Shown here: one piece after another, positions 59,493 to 64,000 of the stretch
Position numbering within the stretch: the stretch's first letter is position 1
How the letters are laid out: the number at the start of each line of letters is the position of its first letter
Assembly: GCF_025345565.1 (NCBI RefSeq)
Contig: NZ_CP054475.1
Location: 3,265,129 to 3,329,128, forward strand
Direction: 5' to 3'
Origin: Thalassolituus hydrocarboniclasticus
GTDB lineage: Bacteria > Pseudomonadota > Gammaproteobacteria > Pseudomonadales > Oceanobacteraceae
DNA length: 64,000 bases
The notes under the pieces: model-generated
What the model was told of the DNA's origin: nothing
What the model saw: only the letters and a program-made list of their open reading frames with translations
Database searches by the model: none
Translations under genes and position numbers: made by a program

Positions 59493-59510
59493 ATGACAAT
59501 TCAGAGACAG
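59493..59510 (-). promoter_or_regulatory. PHO-box-like sequence upstream of the ECF sigma gene
   Basis: On the minus strand CTGTCTC, 4 bp, TTGTCAT. Compared with the PhoB half-site CTGTCAT the two halves match 5/7 and 6/7 at the proper 11-bp period. The downstream -10 spacing is not ideal (TATTAG or TAGTTA a few bp on), so it is suggestive only. It would tie the locus to phosphate starvation. Confidence 0.4.
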
Positions 59511-59622
59511 GGGGGAATTTAAGATCAGTTCGGCCGTAACTTTGTCTACAGCCCGTTTGTATGCAGAGCCGATGAACGCTCTGCTGGAAGGGCATACGGA
59601 ATAATCAGAAGCAGAAAAAGTG

Positions 59623-59751
59623 GCGATCAGGGGTTTCCTGACCGCCGGCAAGCCTGCTGCGCTCATCAGTGCCGCGTTCGCACGGAGCAGGCTGGCGCGG
59701 GTGCCGCGTCAGGCCGGTGCCGCTGATATTGATCGGCCGCAGGATTGCTGA
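59623..59751 (+). pseudogene. Possible decayed fragment of a MocA-like C-terminus
   Basis: The last nine codons read DIDRPQDC and stop, matching the DIDRPQDL end of the intact MocA-like gene (49653-50255) at protein level and in 18 of 21 bases. Upstream, a different frame holds GDQGFPDRRQACCA..C, faintly like the family's GFQRQFACELMAC stretch, so at least one frameshift would be needed. Short and degraded; chance remains possible. Confidence 0.35.
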
Positions 59752-59908
59752 GCTGCTATCTCTGTCCTCCTATTCTACGAGCTATGGCCCATGATCTCTA
59801 ACCTCCAATCTCAATCCCTCCCCGCCTCCTACACGCAAAACCAGTACTTTATACCTAGTCAGCAATGCTGATTTTTCTGTTATTAATACGATCTGCCTAC
59901 CGGGGCCT

Positions 59909-59988
59909 GTGAAGGCAGGGTAAAGGCAGCGGTAAAGGCAGCGGTGACTGCAGCAGTGAAGGCGGGCAGTGAAGGCGGGCAGTGAAGG
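59909..59988. repeat. Short tandem-repeat block, unit about 12-13 bp
   Basis: Units of the form GTGAAGGCGGGCA or GTAAAGGCAGC recur about six times with small changes; the last two full units are identical. Not CRISPR: no spacers, unit too short. Confidence 0.7.
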
Positions 59989-60315
59989 TAAACGGCGAGC
60001 GCTGTTGTCTGCCCTCAGATGCAAAGAGATGCTGAGCATCCAAAGCGCAGATTGTTCAGTTCATACGAAGTCCGGCACGTTTTGTATTTGTGCGTGCGCG
60101 GTTTGACAGGCCAGGGGAAGAAAAACCCGTTAATAGTCAACGAACTGGAAATCGGTATGACAGGTTTACAGACGCAGAAAAGCGAATCAACCGGCGTGCG
60201 CGTTTTTCCGGAATGGATTTTTTAATTGTGGGAAATTTCTCAGCTTGGGCAATGAGTTATATGATAACTCTCGGACGAATCTTTCGGAATTAATGCGCAC
60301 GTATACCAATAAACG

Positions 60316-60322
60316 GTTAGGC
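60316..60322 (+). other. GTTAGGC core site, possible integron recombination boundary
   Basis: GTTAGGC in the context CGGTTAGGCG, 24 bp before the start codon of the first island gene. This is the canonical attI/attC 1R core and the normal distance for a gene cassette, but a seven-base match alone is weak. A partner attC-like site follows that gene. Confidence 0.35.
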
Positions 60323-60345
60323 GAAAATAGCAGAAGGAATAAACT

Positions 60346-61398
60346 TTGAATCTATTTGATTACCTGTATGTAGACTTGGATAAAGTCATCTCGCTGTATA
60401 GTCAGATCACAGGTGGTGTGGTTGAGTTAAGGGAAACTCAATCTGAAAAGTGGTCTACGTCAGACAATAAAAGAAACTACGATTTCAAAGTTTTCAAACA
60501 TGATGCTGGAGGAACGACAGAAGATAGAGAGCAAGATAAAACAACAATCAAACCCTATCATGCTTTATTGCAAGAATTAGAGTCAGAACTATATTCTTCG
60601 GGCTACCTTTTAGACTTAGCTAACTTTGAAGAAGGGAAGACATTAAAAGACTCAGACCTTAGGGCTACACTTAAAAATGCCCTATGCATTAAATGCTCAG
60701 GCCGAGTAGTCATAGAAGACTATGAAAGGATGAAAAAAATCGGCCAAGATTTTCCAGACATAGTAAAACTGATAAACAGAAGTCATGCTGAGACATTGAA
60801 GGATTCCCCAGAGTACCAAGAAATTGAACGGAAAATCCAAGATTTGGAGAGTACAATCGGAGATAGAAATTCACAAGCTAAAGCTAAGAAGAAGGCAAAG
60901 GATCTAAGAGCTGGACTAGATTCATTACTAGATTCATCAACAGCAGTTGGCATGGTTCCACAATGGATTTTGGATGGCATGAAAACATGGATTGATGCAT
61001 TTCTTCCAAACATAACAAACATTCGTGTTTATCCATTCAAAGATGAAGATGATGAACATATTTTTGGGCACCTAGATGCTTCAAATTTTACAGTTTCAGA
61101 TCCAACAGCTTTTCACTTCACTTACGGTTCATTCCCTACTGAAGAATTTACAATACTTGGTGTTATAACCTCTGTTCCTTCGAACGAAGGAGAAAACTTT
61201 TTTCCACTACAAGAATTCGAAAAAGAAGACCTTAAAGACTACGAAAGTGTTGAACATGCATTTCGAGGTATGTTCCGAGGATTTGATGGAATTGAGGCTA
61301 TGGTAAGAACCTGTCGGTATCCGAGAGTTCTGGTCCATCCAATTTTGGTATATCGCCAAACATCGCCCAACAAGGCATTACAGAGGACAAGCCGCTGA
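60346..61398 (+). CDS. DUF6414-like protein of unknown function
   Basis: 350 residues starting at TTG with AGAAGGA about 7 bp before it. The N-terminus FDYLYVDLDKVISLYSQITGG resembles the DxDKxxSLYSQ opening of DUF6414 proteins; residues 155-195 form a likely coiled coil. The last residues, SPNKALQRTSR, are translation of an attC-like site, so the natural C-terminus is probably shorter in function. The gene is A+T-rich, unlike its neighbours, pointing to transfer. Function unknown; similar proteins occur in mobile islands. The family call is from memory of pattern, not a search. Confidence 0.55.
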   Translation: MNLFDYLYVDLDKVISLYSQITGGVVELRETQSEKWSTSDNKRNYDFKVFKHDAGGTTEDREQDKTTIKPYHALLQELESELYSSGYLLDLANFEEGKTLKDSDLRATLKNALCIKCSGRVVIEDYERMKKIGQDFPDIVKLINRSHAETLKDSPEYQEIERKIQDLESTIGDRNSQAKAKKKAKDLRAGLDSLLDSSTAVGMVPQWILDGMKTWIDAFLPNITNIRVYPFKDEDDEHIFGHLDASNFTVSDPTAFHFTYGSFPTEEFTILGVITSVPSNEGENFFPLQEFEKEDLKDYESVEHAFRGMFRGFDGIEAMVRTCRYPRVLVHPILVYRQTSPNKALQRTSR

Positions 61399-61412
61399 AT
61401 GCGGCGTTAGCT
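61365..61412 (+). other. attC-like (integron cassette) site, degenerate
   Basis: GCCCAAC (61365-61371), AAGGCATTACAGAGGAC, then the pair AAGCCGC/GCGGCGTT and GTTAGCT (61406-61412). The R''-like AAC and R'-like GTT ends, inner stem and overlap with the gene's stop fit an attC. The outer arms do not fully complement, so it is probably an old or unusual one. Confidence 0.55.
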
Positions 61413-61424
61413 CATCGAGGCACC

Positions 61425-61784
61425 ATGACAGAATCTACGTTAAAAATAATCCCCTTGGTTTTATCTTGGCCAGTTGCAGCAGTTTTAATTGTACTATTTT
61501 TAAGAAAACCCATCATGAAGGTTGTTGATCGTTTTATTGATGGACAATCTGGCAGGGCTAAAATTGGACCTATTGAGGTTGAGCTAGGTCAACTAGCAGA
61601 TAATGGAAAGAAAGCAATTCAACAGCTAAACGACATCAACCACATCATTGCAAAATCGAGACTTATAGAACTTGAAATTACGACGGAAACCCTATCTCAC
61701 GCATTTTCAACGAAACATAAAAAAGACCTTGAGAAGGTTACATTAGAGCTCAAAGAAAAACTAACTGAATTAAATAAGAAGTAG
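61425..61784 (+). CDS. Small membrane protein with C-terminal coiled coil
   Basis: 119 residues. One N-terminal transmembrane helix (about 8-27, IIPLVLSWPVAAVLIVLFL), a short basic loop, then a long amphipathic helix (about 55-118) rich in Lys/Glu. GAGG lies 5 bp before ATG. Unknown family. It follows the attC-like site by 13 bp and ends 6 bp before the next gene, so the two are probably one transcript. Low G+C. Confidence 0.6.
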   Translation: MTESTLKIIPLVLSWPVAAVLIVLFLRKPIMKVVDRFIDGQSGRAKIGPIEVELGQLADNGKKAIQQLNDINHIIAKSRLIELEITTETLSHAFSTKHKKDLEKVTLELKEKLTELNKK

Positions 61785-61790
61785 AAAAAC

Positions 61791-62975
61791 GTGTGCCCAG
61801 ACATTAAAATAATTGAAACAGAAAAATCTATTATTCTTATATTTGACTTTACTGAGGCAATAGATTCTGTTGTATCCATAGAAATGAAGACCGAAAGCCT
61901 TGTTGTGAAGATACAAGCGCACGGAGTATGCGAATATGCCCTGGACGCAGGATTCCCTCTATACTCAAATGATGGATCATCGTTTTATTTTAATAAAAAT
62001 GTGCCTATACCTGAAAACACTCCTTGGTTACCAGCACCAAAATTATTTACATTTTCATACCTACAGACCTCCTTCATAAAAATCTGCACTGAAAGCTTTC
62101 GTGGCATTCAAATGCTAGAATCAAACCCGTGCCTACTTTGGATTATGCTTGATTATTCAATAAAGAACTCCTTAGATAAAATGCAGATTCACTCTTGGCT
62201 AGGCATGAAGAGAAAAGACATTATAAAAATAATAATTGGTATAAATTTCGATGGGGATGAAAAATTCATATCTAAAATAGACCCAATCACAGGAGAGTCA
62301 AACGAACTAAACTTAATTATTAGAACAATCAAAAACCCTCAATTTGCCTCTGCGTACGCACACTGGTCCAGAATACCAATACAAGTTCTATACATAGCAG
62401 AAAGATATCCTACCCTGCATGGTGCACACTACTTGTTAGATTGGTGCTCAGAAAATCACGATAGAATGTCTTGCTACCTACCAGGCTCCGTAGAATTAAA
62501 TAAATTAACCGAAGACACCATTAGAGCAGGAAAAGAATTAAACATTAAAAATTCTCGAAACATAGTAATTTCATGCAAAACAGTAGATCAACTTAATAAA
62601 TTGCATGATGCCTGGGTTGATTCTTTGAACAGAAGCCGTAGGCACTACGATCCTGACATTGAATTTGACCGCCCTGACATCCAGGAGCACGAAGGAATAA
62701 AGTGGATTTCATCAGCAAACTCACTTGTATATGAAGGCGTAGAAATGGGGCACTGCATTGCAACTTATGTTGATAAAGCACGATCGGGAAAATCCATTAT
62801 ATTCTCAGTTTACTATCCCGAGAGAGCAACCTTAGAGATTACCAACAGAAATGGTATTTTCAATATCATCGAAATTAAAAAAGAAAGAAATAAAAACGTT
62901 AGCGAAGAAACAGTAAACTATATAAGGGAATGGCTGGATCAGGAAAATAAAAAAAGGCGATCTTTTCACACATAG
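61791..62975 (+). CDS. PcfJ-like protein
   Basis: 394 residues from GTG. The C-terminal third matches the PcfJ pattern: VYEGVEMGHCIATY (M319, H321, C322), then KSIIFSVYYPERATLEI and a closing YIREWLDQ. The N-terminal two-thirds are unrecognised. PcfJ proteins are named from an enterococcal plasmid but occur widely on mobile elements; the His-Cys pair suggests a catalytic or metal site, unproven. A+T-rich, part of the island. The ribosome-binding site is weak; translation may be coupled to the preceding gene. Confidence 0.65.
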   Translation: MCPDIKIIETEKSIILIFDFTEAIDSVVSIEMKTESLVVKIQAHGVCEYALDAGFPLYSNDGSSFYFNKNVPIPENTPWLPAPKLFTFSYLQTSFIKICTESFRGIQMLESNPCLLWIMLDYSIKNSLDKMQIHSWLGMKRKDIIKIIIGINFDGDEKFISKIDPITGESNELNLIIRTIKNPQFASAYAHWSRIPIQVLYIAERYPTLHGAHYLLDWCSENHDRMSCYLPGSVELNKLTEDTIRAGKELNIKNSRNIVISCKTVDQLNKLHDAWVDSLNRSRRHYDPDIEFDRPDIQEHEGIKWISSANSLVYEGVEMGHCIATYVDKARSGKSIIFSVYYPERATLEITNRNGIFNIIEIKKERNKNVSEETVNYIREWLDQENKKRRSFHT

Positions 62976-63085
62976 AACTAATAATCGGTTCCAGCTTGAC
63001 GATAGACACTTTTTGCGTCACTCGCTGTCACTCAAGATGAACAAAAAAGTTGCTCGACACCAGTCGCAGCTAAATAGGAGAGCAA

Positions 63086-63559
63086 GTGAGACTCAGCGAT
63101 CTTACGGACAAAGAGCTTCTGCAGCTTCAGGCATCTGCAACAAATGAGCTTAAAGTCAGAGGGGTAGTCCGCACACAGAACAACCCACTAGGCGATTACA
63201 CGGAGTGGCTAGTCTCGAAGGCTCTGGATCTTGAGCTTCAGGCAAACTCCAAAGCTGGATATGATGGCGTCAGCAAAGACGGTGTGCGCATACAGATCAA
63301 AGGGCGGCGCGTTACGCCCACAAACAAATCGCGCCAACTCAGCGCTATCAGGAAGTACGCCGATAAAGATTTTGATGTCCTCGCAGCCGTAATTTATGAC
63401 GAGCATTTCAACATTATCGAAGCGTTGCTGATCCCCCACGAGGTCGTAGGGGAGTACGCATCGTACCGAGCTCATATTAATGCTCACATCCTGATATTGA
63501 AGGGGCCAATCTTAAGTGATCCACGGGTTCAATCTATCAAGCAGGCGTTGTGCGGCTAA
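63086..63559 (+). CDS. Possible PD-(D/E)xK nuclease-fold protein
   Basis: 157 residues from GTG with AGGAG 5 bp upstream. Pattern GDYTEWLVSKAL (E40), GYDGVSKDGVRIQIKGRR (D60/D65, Q70-x-K72) matches an E...D...(E/Q)xK restriction-endonuclease-like core. A helical start LTDKELLQLQ precedes it. Function unknown; it may be a host-defence or repair nuclease. Higher G+C than the previous three genes. Its stop falls in CGGCTAACAAG, another attC-like beginning. Confidence 0.55.
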   Translation: MRLSDLTDKELLQLQASATNELKVRGVVRTQNNPLGDYTEWLVSKALDLELQANSKAGYDGVSKDGVRIQIKGRRVTPTNKSRQLSAIRKYADKDFDVLAAVIYDEHFNIIEALLIPHEVVGEYASYRAHINAHILILKGPILSDPRVQSIKQALCG

Positions 63560-63767
63560 CAAGTGATCCTGCCCCGCTTTAGCGGACACCAACGACAAAC
63601 TGACCTAGTGTCCAACGGCAAACTATATTCAGCCAAACAAGATCTGGCTGTATTTAAATAGGTTTAAAGTCCAGCCTCCCTATCCTGCCAGAGTATCTCT
63701 GGCACCTTCTTACACCTTCCCTGACAGCTCACCAGGCAACTCCCATAACACCTTTCTGTCACCAGCC
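63560..63767. other. Intergenic region after the island
   Basis: 208 bp. It holds a small hairpin CCGC/GCGG at 63574-63585, an inverted pair GGACAC/GTGTCC (63584-63613) and a 13-bp near-identical direct repeat CCAACG(A/G)CAAACT (63589-63601 and 63612-63624). These could be remnants of an attC or an insertion-sequence end; no transposase is present. Confidence 0.4.
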
Positions 63768-64000
63768 CTAAGGCCGGTGCTGCTTCTGCCACGCCCGTGG
63801 CGATATTCCCGTCCAGCGGCGGAAATGCCGGCTGAATACCGCCACCTCGGCATAGCCCAGCTGCAGCGCCAGTTCGGTGATGGTCTGGGCGCCGTAACGC
63901 AGTTGCTGCTCGGCCAGACTCTGGCGCACCTGCTGTAATAAGCCACGGTAGCTCTCACCATTCTGCTGCAGCCGGCTTTGCAGTGTGCGTTCATGCATGC
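63768..64000 (-). CDS. AraC-family regulator, C-terminal part (partial)
   Basis: About 76 residues visible; the gene continues beyond the window end, so the first visible Met is probably internal (a MHERTLQSRLQ stretch equals the usual SERTLQRRL). The C-terminal HTH is intact: ITELALQLGYAEVAVFSRHFRRWTGISPRAWQ. The sensor domain is not in the window, so the ligand is unknown. Confidence 0.85.
   Translation of the reverse strand, partial: MHERTLQSRLQQNGESYRGLLQQVRQSLAEQQLRYGAQTITELALQLGYAEVAVFSRHFRRWTGISPRAWQKQHRP

Larger units (their letters stand above)
59752..60345. other. Gene-poor spacer before the low-G+C island
   Basis: Together with the fragment at 59623-59751, about 890 bp between the ECF sigma gene and the next gene has no convincing coding region. 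It holds a tandem-repeat block (59909-59988), a perfect 7-bp inverted repeat GAGTTAT/ATAACTC (60254-60270), and GTTAGGC at 60316. Small open frames here lack ribosome-binding sites and family resemblance. Confidence 0.6.

Noticed and set aside
59909-59988. CRISPR array
   Set aside because: Units are 12-13 bp, directly abutting with no spacers, and no cas genes are nearby.
59484-60293. Small open frames in the spacer before the island
   Set aside because: No ribosome-binding sites or recognisable protein features; several are built from the tandem repeat.
63560-63625. Insertion-sequence end after the island
   Set aside because: Only small inverted and direct repeats; no transposase and no clear target duplication, so it is mentioned but not called.

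Overview
The window reads as chromosome of a marine-type gammaproteobacterium, most likely an Oceanospirillales relative near Thalassolituus/Oceanobacter. The grounds are the gene order lptD-surA-pdxA-rsmA-apaG-apaH beside an amgK-murU pair, the rpsU-yqeY-dnaG-rpoD operon, a GlyGly-CTERM protein, a large TonB-receptor locus, and the moderately high G+C. The species assignment is inference.

Layout. 1-12.0 kb is housekeeping: a GlyGly-CTERM protein tail, a GIY-YIG protein, a hemolysin III family protein, arfB, a small membrane protein, the minus-strand amgK-murU-djlA peptidoglycan-recycling/chaperone operon, and the plus-strand lptD-surA-pdxA-rsmA-apaG-apaH-glpE run. 12.3-17.1 kb is the prkA-yeaH-spoVR stress operon. 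17.1-21.0 kb holds two EamA exporters and the flagellar pair flgP-flgT, which has a good sigma-28 promoter. One exporter has a possible 34-codon leader ORF and attenuator. 21.4-31.5 kb has a TraF-like outer-membrane protein, cca, folK-folB-tsaD (minus), and the macromolecular synthesis operon rpsU-yqeY-dnaG-rpoD. 31.5-36.8 kb is small regulated units: a PACE efflux pump with a divergent LysR regulator, then a MerR divergon controlling a secreted acetoacetate-decarboxylase-like protein and an SDR, then an AEC transporter. A CAT-anticodon tRNA (probably Ile2) follows at 37.0 kb.

37.3-50.3 kb is metabolic and accessory: trkH with a shortened kdpD and kdpE, an AraC regulator divergent from a membrane desaturase, a secreted PLC-like phosphodiesterase fused to a lectin-like domain, a GST, and a molybdenum hydroxylase with its maturation genes (iorA-like, iorB-like, xdhC, mocA-like). 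50.4-59.5 kb is one minus-strand locus: ECF sigma, FecR anti-sigma, two related TonB-dependent receptors (the first with a signalling STN domain), then a Tat-exported PhoX phosphatase. A PHO-box-like sequence lies upstream, so this looks like a cell-surface-signalled organophosphate acquisition system.

59.5-63.6 kb is different. A decayed, repeat-bearing spacer leads into an A+T-rich island of four unfamiliar genes: a DUF6414-like protein, a membrane/coiled-coil protein, a PcfJ-like protein and a PD-(D/E)xK-like protein. It carries integron attC-like sequence, and this is the best place to look for an undescribed (possibly defence) system. The window ends inside an AraC-family regulator on the minus strand.
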